A DNA stretch of 64,000 nt from Vibrio sp. 99-8-1. Lineage in GTDB: Bacteria > Pseudomonadota > Gammaproteobacteria > Enterobacterales > Vibrionaceae. Position numbers and translations under genes: made by a program. Each line of letters starts with the position of its first letter. Within the stretch, counting starts at the first letter, position 1. Below the pieces are notes generated by a model. The model did not search any database and was not told the DNA's origin. It saw nothing but the letters and a program-made list of their open reading frames with translations. The stretch is taken from NCBI RefSeq assembly GCF_013114595.1, contig NZ_VTXE01000021.1:22955-86954 (forward strand), read 5' to 3'. Below are positions 19,323-27,992 of this stretch, in pieces.

Positions 19323-19615
19323 TACAAGTTTCCCCAAGCCATCTGTTCTGTTTTCGCTGCGCGCATAACCGCAGCCTGTACTCGAGCTCTGATAACACAA
19401 TCAAGAGCGCCTTTGTCATTGACAGTAACGCACGCGGCTTCAACGCCCATTTTGCAGAGTGTCTCTTCTACAACTTGCGTAATCTGTTCACTAAACTGTT
19501 TCTCTACAGAGCTTGTGATTTCTATGTCTAACGTTTTGCTTTCAGAAGGCCAGACCTCAACTAACAGGTCACTGGACTCCAGCGTTCCGGCATAAGATCG
19601 CTGAGCGATTATCAT
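19322..19615 (-). CDS. citD: Citrate lyase gamma subunit (acyl carrier protein)
   Basis: Small acyl carrier subunit, 97 residues, bearing the phosphoribosyl-dephospho-CoA group. The attachment region [14 protein letters not shown] is at about 10-23, and the Ser at or next to position 14 is the expected modified residue. It is the first gene of the citDEFXG operon. A motif shared with other citrate promoters lies about 195 bp upstream at 19809-19829. No citC precedes it, unlike the usual citC-D-E-F order; citC is found separately at 45185-46276. Confidence 0.95.
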   Translation of the reverse strand: MIIAQRSYAGTLESSDLLVEVWPSESKTLDIEITSSVEKQFSEQITQVVEETLCKMGVEAACVTVNDKGALDCVIRARVQAAVMRAAKTEQMAWGNL

Positions 19616-19808
19616 TTTATTTCCTCGTAAATCGTGTGTTGGAGTAGGTCAAAATTTTGATTCGAGGCGGAAAGGCAAGCTATTTACCAATTCGTCTATA
19701 TCCCCAGCACTGCTTCACCGTTGCAATGCCGAAGTCAGGTCTATTTTCCGTATTAAGCGCGACGAATTAGCGACAACAATCAAGCTTCTCAGCAAGTTAA
19801 AAATCATT

Positions 19809-19829
19809 AATGGATTTTATGAATTTAAT
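19809..19829. promoter_or_regulatory. Shared citrate-gene motif (site A, citD)
   Basis: AATGGATTTTATGAATTTAAT, about 195 bp upstream of citD. Close variants lie upstream of citA (22612), oadG and the second citX (44391, 44429) and citC (46374), always in the same orientation to the gene. Candidate CitB binding site. Confidence 0.6.
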
Positions 19830-19980
19830 CTTTACTTTAAGGTGGCTTTATTCAAAGGGCAGAAAAGAGTGTGCTAAGAGAGGTTGTTCAGTCTGAAAGG
19901 GGTTGGGCAAGATATTGTTAGTGCTGCCTTGTATAAAGCACCAATAAACTACTGCAAAAATAGTCGCGAAAGATCAACTG

Positions 19981-20033
19981 ACCCTCATATAAAGTAGAGC
20001 ATCCTTACAGGACGCTCTACTTTATATGAGGGT
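19981..20033. repeat. Long perfect hairpin between citB and citD
   Basis: A 20-bp perfect inverted repeat (19981-20000 with 20014-20033). After one mismatch the stem continues with TCCT/AGGA, leaving a 3-base tip. There is no U-run on either strand. It may end or stabilise the citAB transcript, or be a small mobile-element remnant. Confidence 0.85.
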
Positions 20034-20085
20034 TAACTTCATTCGGTAAACGGTATAAAAGAATGGCAAGCCCGAACTGGAGAAA

Positions 20086-20778
20086 CTAACTGGACTTTAA
20101 ATACACTCGTTCTGGTCGGCCAACCCTGCCGTGTTCATTTTCTGCTTGCAAAAATCCACTAGAAGCACAGTATTCGAGATAACGTCGAGCGGTGGTTTTA
20201 CTGATACCGACCTGTTCTCCTAAGCTTTCAGCAGTAAATCTAGTACCAACGTTCCTGATAAAGACCTCTTTGATTTTATCTAGAGTTAACTCACCAATCC
20301 CTTTTGGTAACGTCTTTGCCGTTTTATCTCTCACTTGGATATTAAATAAGTCGTCCACATGTCGCTGGCTTATATTGTCGTAGGCATTGAGTGCGCTGTA
20401 GTATTTTAAATACCGATTTAAGGTGTCTTTTAACCGATCGTAAGCGATGGGTTTTAAAATATAATCAAAGCATCCGCAGTGCATGGCATCTTTTACCGTA
20501 TCCATTTCGCTAGCTGCGGTAACCAGAATAACATCTGGTTTTTTTTCATTCTTTTCCGAGACAATCTCACGCAATAGATCGACACCCAGCCCATCAGGTA
20601 AGTAGTTATCCAAAATGACAAGTTGAGGTTTATGAACCTTAATCATGGTTCTCGCCATATTCAGATTAGAAGCTATTCCCACAGGATTGAAGCGAAACAT
20701 CTGTCTTAAAAACTGGGCATGTAACTCAGCGATTCCTACTTCGTCTTCTACTATTACTACGTCTATCAATTCCATCAT
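20086..20778 (-). CDS. citB: CitB/DpiA-family response regulator
   Basis: Response regulator of the citrate-sensing pair. The receiver domain has IVEDEVG near the N-terminus, phosphoacceptor Asp57 in LVILDNYLP and Lys109 in YILKP. The C-terminal domain (about 165-230) has a helix-turn-helix ESLGEQVGISKTTARRYLEY, typical of the CitB/DcuR group. It directly abuts citA (stop and start adjacent). It probably activates the citrate lyase, oxaloacetate decarboxylase and transport genes through the motif described at 19809-19829; that link is inference. Confidence 0.93.
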   Translation of the reverse strand: MMELIDVVIVEDEVGIAELHAQFLRQMFRFNPVGIASNLNMARTMIKVHKPQLVILDNYLPDGLGVDLLREIVSEKNEKKPDVILVTAASEMDTVKDAMHCGCFDYILKPIAYDRLKDTLNRYLKYYSALNAYDNISQRHVDDLFNIQVRDKTAKTLPKGIGELTLDKIKEVFIRNVGTRFTAESLGEQVGISKTTARRYLEYCASSGFLQAENEHGRVGRPERVYLKSS

Positions 20779-22410
20779 CTATGTCCGTCTTTTTGGAATA
20801 AAAATTGAAAAAATGGTTCCTTTGGGTTCCGCATCATCAACCAAAATCATACCACCTGCATTTGTTACATAGCGATGAACAAGATAAAGTCCGATGCCAT
20901 GCCCCTCACTCTTTTTTTTACTTGTCACCCCACGCCGATACAGGGAATCTGCCACGTCCGGATCAATACCCGTACCGTTATCTGCCACTTCCATAACCAA
21001 CTCTTTTCCTGCATCTGTGATCAAAAATGTGACGACTTTATTGCTATTCGGGTTGTTAAGAGACGCTTCAAAAGCATTGTCTAACAAGTTACCTATTACT
21101 GCCGACAACTCATTTACATCAATCATCTCTGTTGAGGCCGATAACTCACATGTTGGGTCAAATTGTAGCTCTAAGCCTAACTCTTTTGAGCGAGTATATT
21201 TGCCTAACAACAAGCCTGCAATTTGGTTGTTTTTAATGTTTTTCCTAATATAGTCAATTAATCTTTGATTATTATTGTTCTCTTGATTAATTAATAACAG
21301 CGCCGCGTCACTGTCACCAATTTCAATAAGACCAGAGATCATAGACAATTTATTTGCGTATTCATGCCTTAATACCCTTAAATTATCGGTGTATTGTTTT
21401 ATTTGCGTCAGCTCTGCGGTTAATGAGTTAATATCATCTTTGCGTCTAAAACTAACCACCCAGCCAATAAGAAGATCCGCTTCTATCATAGCAACACGAT
21501 TCGCGATAAAGGTACTTCCATTAAAATAGACAATCTCATCTTTTATATTTTTATCAAAAGGCTCCTGAAAAAATATTTTCGTTTGAGACAAATACTCTAG
21601 AATACTGCTATTTTTCAGTTCACTAGCTTGTTTATTAATACCCAACATCGCAAGCGCTGTTTTGTTAATCGCCAAAATCTTGCCTTGCTTATCAATGGCA
21701 ATCACTCCCTCGTAGACAGATTTCAGTATCGAATTTTGTAGATATAAGGCCAGCGCTATCTGCGAAGGCTCCATGCCATTCATTTTCCGCTTAATATGAC
21801 GAGAAAAAAACCACGCACCGATGATTGTCAAAATGAATACCGTAAGCACATCGTAAGCAAAAGGTTTTGCATAAAACAATAGCCATTGATCAAAACGGTT
21901 GAGTAAGTAACCCACCGATACAACACCGATGATTGAGCCGTCAAAATCAATAATAGGCGTTTTGCCTCGAACACCGTAACCTAAGCTTCCCTCTCTAATA
22001 GAAACGTAAGATTCACCTCTTTCTAGTGCCCCCGCGTTATCGCCGCCCTGCATAGGGAAACCAATTTTATCCTCAACTGGGTGAGCCAGACGAATGCCTT
22101 CTGTATCTCCAACAACAATAAAACTGGCATCTGAGATCTTGGTTAAACGCTCGATCAGTTTTTTAATCTCTGGCTGATTTCTCACTCTGACGTCATTAAT
22201 TAACTCAGGATCACTGGCAATTTCCTGCGCCTGAATCAGTGCTCGAGTTCCAACCTGATCCTCAAGTGTATCAAGCAAGGCTGAATGGAAATTACTGCTC
22301 ATGAATACAAGCTGCAGAGTTAGCAAAGCAAAAATGAGAAGAAAAACTTTTTTCCTGAATGAAAAACCAAACTTCACTTTACTTATCAATTGATGAGAGA
22401 TTTCATTCAT
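20779..22410 (-). CDS. citA: CitA/DcuS-family citrate sensor histidine kinase
   Basis: Membrane sensor kinase with a periplasmic PAS domain (about 45-180) between membrane segments at about 21-39 and 185-203. Ligand-site-like residues are RLAHP (107-111) and RGKT (148-151), as in citrate and dicarboxylate sensors. A cytoplasmic PAS (about 225-325) precedes the H-box RHEYANKLS with phosphoacceptor His349. The N-box NLLDNAFEA and G boxes DNGTGID and GHGIGLYL are intact. A second copy at 39002-40627 has lost this His. The citrate-motif copy at 22612-22632 lies upstream, suggesting autoregulation. Confidence 0.93.
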   Translation of the reverse strand: MNEISHQLISKVKFGFSFRKKVFLLIFALLTLQLVFMSSNFHSALLDTLEDQVGTRALIQAQEIASDPELINDVRVRNQPEIKKLIERLTKISDASFIVVGDTEGIRLAHPVEDKIGFPMQGGDNAGALERGESYVSIREGSLGYGVRGKTPIIDFDGSIIGVVSVGYLLNRFDQWLLFYAKPFAYDVLTVFILTIIGAWFFSRHIKRKMNGMEPSQIALALYLQNSILKSVYEGVIAIDKQGKILAINKTALAMLGINKQASELKNSSILEYLSQTKIFFQEPFDKNIKDEIVYFNGSTFIANRVAMIEADLLIGWVVSFRRKDDINSLTAELTQIKQYTDNLRVLRHEYANKLSMISGLIEIGDSDAALLLINQENNNNQRLIDYIRKNIKNNQIAGLLLGKYTRSKELGLELQFDPTCELSASTEMIDVNELSAVIGNLLDNAFEASLNNPNSNKVVTFLITDAGKELVMEVADNGTGIDPDVADSLYRRGVTSKKKSEGHGIGLYLVHRYVTNAGGMILVDDAEPKGTIFSIFIPKRRT

Positions 22411-22611
22411 AACCCGATGCCCAGCTAGCTGTTCTTGATATATTCCACTTAATTATAGTTTTAATAATAATATAATTCACCACTAAATCTAAACAGTGTG
22501 ATAACGGATATAAAAACCGAATATATTATATCTATCATCATTAACATATTCTTTAAGTAAAACAGTACGCCACAATCAAGACTCATATTTTTACTAGTAT
22601 TTAATGCACCT

Positions 22612-22632
22612 AATGGTTTTAATGAATTTAAT
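22612..22632. promoter_or_regulatory. Shared citrate-gene motif (site E, citA)
   Basis: AATGGTTTTAATGAATTTAAT, differing from the citD site at two positions, lies about 200 bp upstream of citA in the same orientation to its gene. Confidence 0.6.
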
Positions 22633-22956
22633 TATTGTCAATCCCATTCACTCAACGGTTAGATAATATCCATCATCAAATATATCGAGTTATACCAATC
22701 ACATTCATTATCTAGAAAAAGTGAACTCAATTTCTCAGAATAACTAAGAGCACCATAGCAAGTTATAATTAAATATCGCGTCCATTCATGTCTTTTTTTG
22801 TCCGTTTCTGTCAATTTAATCAAATTTTATACTACCGAACAGATACTAAGCTGGATGAATATAAATGAAAGAAGCAGAGGTTCTGAGGACGTACGACATT
22901 AGAAAGTAATCAAATATTGATTCTTGTGCTGATCGGATTTAATTCCGCCCAGAAAA

Positions 22957-22980
22957 AAAGACCTCTCGAAAAAGGTCTTT
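22957..22980 (-). terminator. Terminator of the iolBG transcript
   Basis: AAAGACCT/AGGTCTTT stem (22957-22964 with 22973-22980), followed on the minus strand by a U-run (the stem's own UUU plus four more), 64 bp after the iolG stop. Confidence 0.85.
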
Positions 22981-22991
22981 GATGGCTTAAT

Positions 22992-23019
22992 TTTTACGTT
23001 TTACGTTTTACGTTTTACG
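22992..23019. repeat. Four tandem copies of TTTTACG
   Basis: Perfect 7-base tandem repeat, four units, between the iolG stop and its terminator. A simple-sequence tract of this kind could vary in copy number. Confidence 0.9.
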
Positions 23020-23043
23020 CAAAATAATACGGTTGGATACTTT

Positions 23044-24030
23044 TTACAGTGATACTTTTTTTCCAGATTTCAATGATTCTAATGCGGCTTCTGCAAGAAC
23101 CAATGCATACTCACCGTCATCACCGTTACAGCTTGGTTGGCAACGTTTAGCTATCACATCAACAAAGTGGCTCCATTCTGAAATATAAGCCGCTTCATAA
23201 CGCTCAAGGAAGAATGGGTGTGGTTTTTCTGCATTACAACCCGTTTCACCCCAGTGCTCAACAAGGCTTTCCAGCATATTATTCGCCTGAAGAAGACCTT
23301 TCTCGCCGTGAAGTTCCATGCGTTGATCATAACCATAGCCAGAACGGCGACTATTCATGATGGTTGCTGTGGCACCATTTTTAAATTCGATAATAATTGT
23401 CGCAGTATCAATATCACCCGCGTGACCAATAGCAGGATCAACAACACAACTGCCACTTGCATAAATAGATACTGGCTCGTCACCAATAATAAAACGTGCC
23501 ATATCCAAATCATGCACCGTCATATCGCGGAACATACCGCCAGACACTTCACTGTATTCCGCTGGCGGTGGCGAAGGATCTCTAGATGTGATGAGCAATG
23601 ATTCTGCTTTACCAATTACACCAGCGCCAAACTGCTCTTTTACTTTACGGAACTGAGGGTCAAAACGACGATTAAAACCCACTAGCATTGGTACTTCGTA
23701 TCGCTTAACAACAGAAAGACATTCGCGCACACGTTCAAGGGAAAGATCGATCGGCTTCTCACAGAAAATCGCCTTTCCATTTTTCGCCGCCATCATTGTT
23801 AGGTCTGCATGCGTATCTGTTGCAGAGCCAATACAAACAGCATCTATTTCTGGGTCTGTCATTGCTTGTTCAATTGTTTGAACTTTAGCACCATAGGCCG
23901 CACAAATTTGTTGCGCACCTTCGAGGTATGGGTCAATAACAGAATAAAGATTTGTTTCAGGGTGATTATTAATATTTAGTGCATGAACCTTTCCGATGCG
24001 GCCCGCACCAAACAAAGCAATATTAAACAT
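23044..24030 (-). CDS. iolG: Inositol 2-dehydrogenase
   Basis: NAD-dependent oxidation of myo-inositol to scyllo-inosose (2-keto-myo-inositol), first step of inositol breakdown. The N-terminal Rossmann motif is ALFGAGRIGKVHA, then SATDTHADL and the catalytic-region motif FCEKPIDLS. GGMFRDMTVHDLDMARF carries the active-site Asp and His. The start was set at ATG 24028-24030 (MFNIALFGAG), which follows a GAGAA site; a longer frame begins inside iolB. The gene is 38 bp after iolB and is last in the transcript. Confidence 0.94.
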   Translation of the reverse strand: MFNIALFGAGRIGKVHALNINNHPETNLYSVIDPYLEGAQQICAAYGAKVQTIEQAMTDPEIDAVCIGSATDTHADLTMMAAKNGKAIFCEKPIDLSLERVRECLSVVKRYEVPMLVGFNRRFDPQFRKVKEQFGAGVIGKAESLLITSRDPSPPPAEYSEVSGGMFRDMTVHDLDMARFIIGDEPVSIYASGSCVVDPAIGHAGDIDTATIIIEFKNGATATIMNSRRSGYGYDQRMELHGEKGLLQANNMLESLVEHWGETGCNAEKPHPFFLERYEAAYISEWSHFVDVIAKRCQPSCNGDDGEYALVLAEAALESLKSGKKVSL

Positions 24031-24068
24031 AATTACATTCTCTAAGTTGTTGTTAATAATTGTGGAGT

Positions 24069-24896
24069 CTATTTTTTTAAATGCTTTTTGGCGTATTCGT
24101 CTGAGTTCACCCAATTATGATCGGCTTCCCAAGTAAATAACCATTTACGCGTTGGCCCAGCCATTACATTTAGATAATAACTATCGTAACCGGCGATGGT
24201 CGCGACTGGATGATAGCCTTTAGGTGCTTTTACAACGTCTTTGTTATATACAGCCATCGATTCGTCGAGTGTGCGATCATCGGTATAAACTCGTTGTAAA
24301 CAAAACCCCTGAGAAGGGTTCAGACGGTGATAATACGTTTCTTCTAAATAGGTTTCTGTTTCTGTCGCTTCATCATGTTTATGGCTTGGATAAGAGCTAG
24401 TACAGCCTTCATCCGTATAAACTTCTACCACAAGCAGACTATCTGCTTCTTTATAATCCGGAAGAATATTATGAACATAGCGTTGGTTGGCGCCTGCCCC
24501 GCGATGTTCTGCATCGATGTCGTCTGGCGCAATAAGACGAGTCTCATGGCTGCCTTTTCCGGGGGCGGTACAGATCGCTATTTCTAGATCGGTATGAGAT
24601 TTGATTGTGTATGCTTCATTGTTCGCAATATAAACCGCATAAGGCTTTTTGCGTTCAAAAGGACTCATTCTGTCGCCAATATCTTTAAACAATTTTGAAT
24701 CCGTTTGAACTGTCGCTTTACCAGAAATAATAACGACACAAGTTTCTATATCTGATGCTTCAAACTTTAAAGATTGGCTAGGATTTAGTTCATAAGCTTT
24801 AAATCCTACATAGTCCCATCCTGCCGATTCTGGTGTGATGTCTTGTGTCGGCGTGGAACCGTTCACATACTCGTATTTTGATAATAATTTAGACAT
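24069..24896 (-). CDS. iolB: 5-deoxy-glucuronate isomerase
   Basis: Converts 5-deoxy-D-glucuronate to 5-dehydro-2-deoxy-D-gluconate. This 275-residue cupin protein shows the family stretches SYPSHKHDE (metal-binding His region), YYHRLNPSQGFCLQRVYTD and VKAPKGYHPVATIAGYDSYYLN. It lies 38 bp upstream of iolG. A hairpin and a predicted IolR box lie between it and iolD, so iolB-iolG is probably a separate transcription unit from iolC-iolE-iolD. Confidence 0.95.
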   Translation of the reverse strand: MSKLLSKYEYVNGSTPTQDITPESAGWDYVGFKAYELNPSQSLKFEASDIETCVVIISGKATVQTDSKLFKDIGDRMSPFERKKPYAVYIANNEAYTIKSHTDLEIAICTAPGKGSHETRLIAPDDIDAEHRGAGANQRYVHNILPDYKEADSLLVVEVYTDEGCTSSYPSHKHDEATETETYLEETYYHRLNPSQGFCLQRVYTDDRTLDESMAVYNKDVVKAPKGYHPVATIAGYDSYYLNVMAGPTRKWLFTWEADHNWVNSDEYAKKHLKK

Positions 24897-24968
24897 AAAG
24901 ATCCCAAACTTACTGTTATATAAGGTAAATATTCGTTGGAATTAACTATTGATACAAACTACCACCAC

Positions 24969-24982
24969 GAAATATAAATTTC
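24969..24982. promoter_or_regulatory. Predicted IolR box upstream of iolB
   Basis: GAAATATAAATTTC, a GAAA-N6-TTTC dyad 73 bp upstream of the iolB start. The same element recurs at other inositol promoters in the window. Confidence 0.6.
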
Positions 24983-25033
24983 AAAATAAATTAAATGCGA
25001 ATTAATTATTTTATTTGATGTGTGATAGCGATC

Positions 25034-25064
25034 ATATCAACCCTCTACCTTAGAGGGTTGATAT
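25034..25064 (-). terminator. Hairpin between iolD and iolB
   Basis: A perfect 13-bp stem (25034-25046 with 25052-25064, 5-base loop) begins 7 bp past the iolD stop. It lacks a U-run, so it may stop or stabilise the upstream iolC-E-D message rather than be a strict terminator. Confidence 0.65.
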
Positions 25065-25070
25065 ACCTTG

Positions 25071-27005
25071 TTAGTATTGACGTGCCTTAGTAGCTAAAAC
25101 CTCTTTAATGCTTGCGGCAGCATCAACAACCTCTTGTTTTTTAGCCACTTGTGCCGTTCCGCAACGCCACCACGCTTCATAACCGTTGGTCATGGTTTTA
25201 GGCAGAGTTTTAATATCAATTAGGGTTGATACCGTCTGTTTTTTGGCATCTTCAACAGCAGCTATCAATTCAGCCTCCGTGCGCACGGTATAACTCTTAC
25301 AACCATAACTTTCGGCATTCTTGGCAAAATCAACAGGTACAAGCTTGCCTGTCATTCTCCCTGTTTCTGGATCTCGGAAGCGATTTTCAGTCCCATAACT
25401 CCCCATGCCTTGACTCATTTGTAGGTTGTTAATACAACCAAACGCCGCATTATCAAACAGTATCACGTTGATTTTGATGCCTTCTTGGATTGCGGTTTGT
25501 AACTCCGAATGAAGCATCATGTAGGAACCATCTCCAACCATTGTATAAACAGGTTGCTCTGGGCTCGCTATCTTCGCACCAATCGATGCCGCAATTTCAT
25601 ATCCCATGCAGGAGTAACCATACTCCATATGATATGTATCAGGGTGTTTTGGTCGCCATACACGCTGAAGATCTCCCGGTAGCGAACCAGCAGCCCCAAC
25701 AACAATCGCGTTATCTTCCAACGTTTGGTCGAGTAATCCTAAAATACGAGTCTGAGTTAGCTCAGTGTCTAATGAATCACGATACTCAATGAGCTGACTA
25801 TCAAAGTGACCATCCACTTCAGGCGTAAACTCATCGCTAAATTTGATATTAAATAAACGATCTAACTCTTGCTCCCATGCAGATTTAGCATCAACAATTT
25901 CATTTTTGTATTGAGTTAAATAGTTTTCTAAAACAAGTAAATTTTCTATCTCTTTTAACGCCGATTTTGCGTCTGCAACCACTGAAATTGCATCCAGTTT
26001 GCACGCATCAAATTCAGCGGTATTAATCGTTAAAAATTCCACTTCAGGATTTTGGAATAATGATTTTGAAGCAGTAGTAAAATCGGTAAAACGTGTACCG
26101 ACACCGATAACTAAATCTGCGTCTTTCGCGACTAAGTTTGCAGCTAAACAACCTGTTGTTCCTATCCCGCCAAGATTTAATTCATGACTGGCAACAATGG
26201 CACTTTTCCCAGCTTGTGTTTCTCCAAATGGAATATTGAATTTCTCAGAAAATTCTTGAAAAACACCATGTGCTTCTGAATATCGAACACCACCACCACA
26301 AACTAGAATTGGTTTCTTCTTTCTCTTAATTAGATTTACAGCGTCACGAATCATTTCTGATGTTGCTGGACGGCGTTCAATTCTATGAACTCGTTTCTTG
26401 AAAAAGTAATCAGGGAAATCATAAGCTTCACCCTGTACATCTTGAGGTAAGCAGATAGTCACCGCGCCCGTATCAGCAGGGTCAGTAAGAACACGCATCG
26501 CATTGATCATTGCGGTCATCAGTTGTTCAGGACGATTCACCCTATCCCAATAGCGTGACACAGGCTTAAAGCAGTCATTAGTGCTAATAGAACAGTCATG
26601 GAATTGCTCTACTTGCTGTAACACGGGATCTGGCTGACGGCTTGCGAATATATCTCCCGGAAGAAATAAAACCGGTATTCGATTGGCCGTTGCCGTTGCT
26701 GCTGACGTGACCATATTTGCAGCGCCCGGACCAACAGATGACGTTACCGCGTAGATTTTTTTGCGTTTGTGCTGCTTAGCAAATCCCATTGCAATATGAG
26801 CCATGCCTTGCTCATTACAACCTTGATGTACAATAAGGCTTCCGGCATCTTCTTCTAATGCTTGGCCTAAACCGACTACGTTTCCATGTCCAAAAATCGT
26901 GAATACACCATGTATAAACTTATCTTGCTTACCATCGAACTCAACGTATTGTTGATTCATAAATTTTACTAGCGCTTGCGCAGTTGTCATTCGTATGGTG
27001 TTCAT
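25071..27005 (-). CDS. iolD: 3D-(3,5/4)-trihydroxycyclohexane-1,2-dione hydrolase
   Basis: Thiamine-diphosphate enzyme that opens the ring of trihydroxycyclohexanedione to 5-deoxy-glucuronate. It has the acetolactate-synthase-like three-domain layout. The N-terminal domain contains [17 protein letters not shown], and the C-terminal ThDP motif [15 protein letters not shown] is near residue 497. The 644 residues match IolD. It lies 78 bp downstream of iolE, with an intervening hairpin. Confidence 0.95.
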   Translation of the reverse strand: MNTIRMTTAQALVKFMNQQYVEFDGKQDKFIHGVFTIFGHGNVVGLGQALEEDAGSLIVHQGCNEQGMAHIAMGFAKQHKRKKIYAVTSSVGPGAANMVTSAATATANRIPVLFLPGDIFASRQPDPVLQQVEQFHDCSISTNDCFKPVSRYWDRVNRPEQLMTAMINAMRVLTDPADTGAVTICLPQDVQGEAYDFPDYFFKKRVHRIERRPATSEMIRDAVNLIKRKKKPILVCGGGVRYSEAHGVFQEFSEKFNIPFGETQAGKSAIVASHELNLGGIGTTGCLAANLVAKDADLVIGVGTRFTDFTTASKSLFQNPEVEFLTINTAEFDACKLDAISVVADAKSALKEIENLLVLENYLTQYKNEIVDAKSAWEQELDRLFNIKFSDEFTPEVDGHFDSQLIEYRDSLDTELTQTRILGLLDQTLEDNAIVVGAAGSLPGDLQRVWRPKHPDTYHMEYGYSCMGYEIAASIGAKIASPEQPVYTMVGDGSYMMLHSELQTAIQEGIKINVILFDNAAFGCINNLQMSQGMGSYGTENRFRDPETGRMTGKLVPVDFAKNAESYGCKSYTVRTEAELIAAVEDAKKQTVSTLIDIKTLPKTMTNGYEAWWRCGTAQVAKKQEVVDAAASIKEVLATKARQY

Positions 27006-27039
27006 AACTACATCACTCCAAAAACTGGAAGTTATTAGA

Positions 27040-27065
27040 AAGCGCCAGCATAGGGCCTGGCGCTT
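27040..27065 (-). other. Intercistronic hairpin between iolE and iolD
   Basis: Perfect 9-bp G+C-rich stem AAGCGCCAG/CTGGCGCTT (27040-27048 with 27057-27065) in the 77-base spacer. Probably an mRNA processing, stability or partial attenuation element. Confidence 0.6.
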
Positions 27066-27082
27066 ATACTACTTCGTGCGTA

Positions 27083-27973
27083 TTAGATTAATTCCGCATC
27101 TTTAGCTAGTTTCTCTAGGTTGTTATACCCGAGTGTTGCATAGGTTAATGGGTTCGCAATCGCAGGATCTTGTTCCGCTTCAACCACTAACCAACCTTGA
27201 TAGTTTTCCTGTTTTAGAATTTTGAAAATCTCAGGGTAGTTAACGCAACCATCTCCCGGCACGGTATAAACACCATCAAGAACAGAGTTTAAGAAACTCA
27301 TCTTCTTATTTTTAACATCAGCAAGTACATCTTTTCGGATATCTTTACAGTGAACATGATTAATTCGTTTAGCCCAACGTTCAGCTACAGCAATAGGGTC
27401 CGCGCCTGCAAAAGTTAGATGTCCTGTATCAAGTAATAAACCGACTTCAGAACCGGTGTTAGACATCAAATTATCAACATCTTCCGCAGTTTCTATCACC
27501 GTACCCATGTGGTGATGGTAGGCAATTTGCACACCTTGGCTTTGAGTATATTTAGCAAACTCTGTGATTTTTTTACCGTACTCTTCCCAACGATCTTTTG
27601 GAAACTCTGGACGTAGATGAACAGGTGTATCTTGCTTACCATGAATACAATCCGTTACTTCACAAACCACCATGACTTTCGCACCTAGCTCACGAAGTAA
27701 AGTTAAATGCGGTTGCACTGCTTCAATCTCTTCTTCAACAGAACGAGTAAGAAGCTCTAACGAATACCAGCCAGATACAAGCTCCACATCATGAGCGTTT
27801 AAAATTGGGCCTAAAATGCTGGCTTCTCTTGGAAACTTATTGCCAAGTTCGAAACCTACAAATCCAGCTTGACGACCCTCTGTTAAACATGTTTCCAAAG
27901 ATGTTTCAGCGCCTAAAGAAGGTAAATCATCATTAGTCCAAGTTAGCGGATTGATACCAAGTTTAATTGTCAT
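27083..27973 (-). CDS. iolE: Myo-inosose-2 dehydratase
   Basis: Dehydrates scyllo-inosose to the trihydroxycyclohexanedione substrate of IolD. The 296-residue sugar-isomerase-like TIM barrel shows GINPLTWTNDDLP at the N-terminus, AYHHHMGTVIE, LLLDTGHLTFAGADP and HCKDIR, and the C-terminal WLVVEAEQDP. It lies 19 bp downstream of iolC. Confidence 0.96.
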   Translation of the reverse strand: MTIKLGINPLTWTNDDLPSLGAETSLETCLTEGRQAGFVGFELGNKFPREASILGPILNAHDVELVSGWYSLELLTRSVEEEIEAVQPHLTLLRELGAKVMVVCEVTDCIHGKQDTPVHLRPEFPKDRWEEYGKKITEFAKYTQSQGVQIAYHHHMGTVIETAEDVDNLMSNTGSEVGLLLDTGHLTFAGADPIAVAERWAKRINHVHCKDIRKDVLADVKNKKMSFLNSVLDGVYTVPGDGCVNYPEIFKILKQENYQGWLVVEAEQDPAIANPLTYATLGYNNLEKLAKDAELI

Positions 27974-27992
27974 TATATTTTTTCCTTATTCA

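Larger units (their letters stand above)
19616..20085. promoter_or_regulatory. Intergenic control region of the citrate lyase operon
   Basis: This 470-base gap lies between citB and citD, both on the minus strand. It holds the shared citrate motif (19809-19829) and a long hairpin (19981-20033). No coding sequence is visible. The citD promoter must lie here. Confidence 0.6.
22411..23043. promoter_or_regulatory. Intergenic region between citA and iolG
   Basis: This 633-base A+T-rich gap holds the citA promoter region with the shared citrate motif (22612-22632), the iol operon terminator (22957-22980) and a short tandem repeat (22992-23019). It is one boundary between the citrate and inositol gene blocks. 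No coding sequence, integrase or tRNA is visible. Confidence 0.6.

Noticed and set aside
18447..19400. Longer CitE start at 19400
   Set aside because: The extra residues come from the citD coding region in another frame; the TAATG junction at 19320-19324 gives a natural start.
24031..24114. Longer IolG start at 24114
   Set aside because: The extension lies inside the end of iolB and precedes the Rossmann motif; the ATG at 24030 with a GAGAA site fits the family start.
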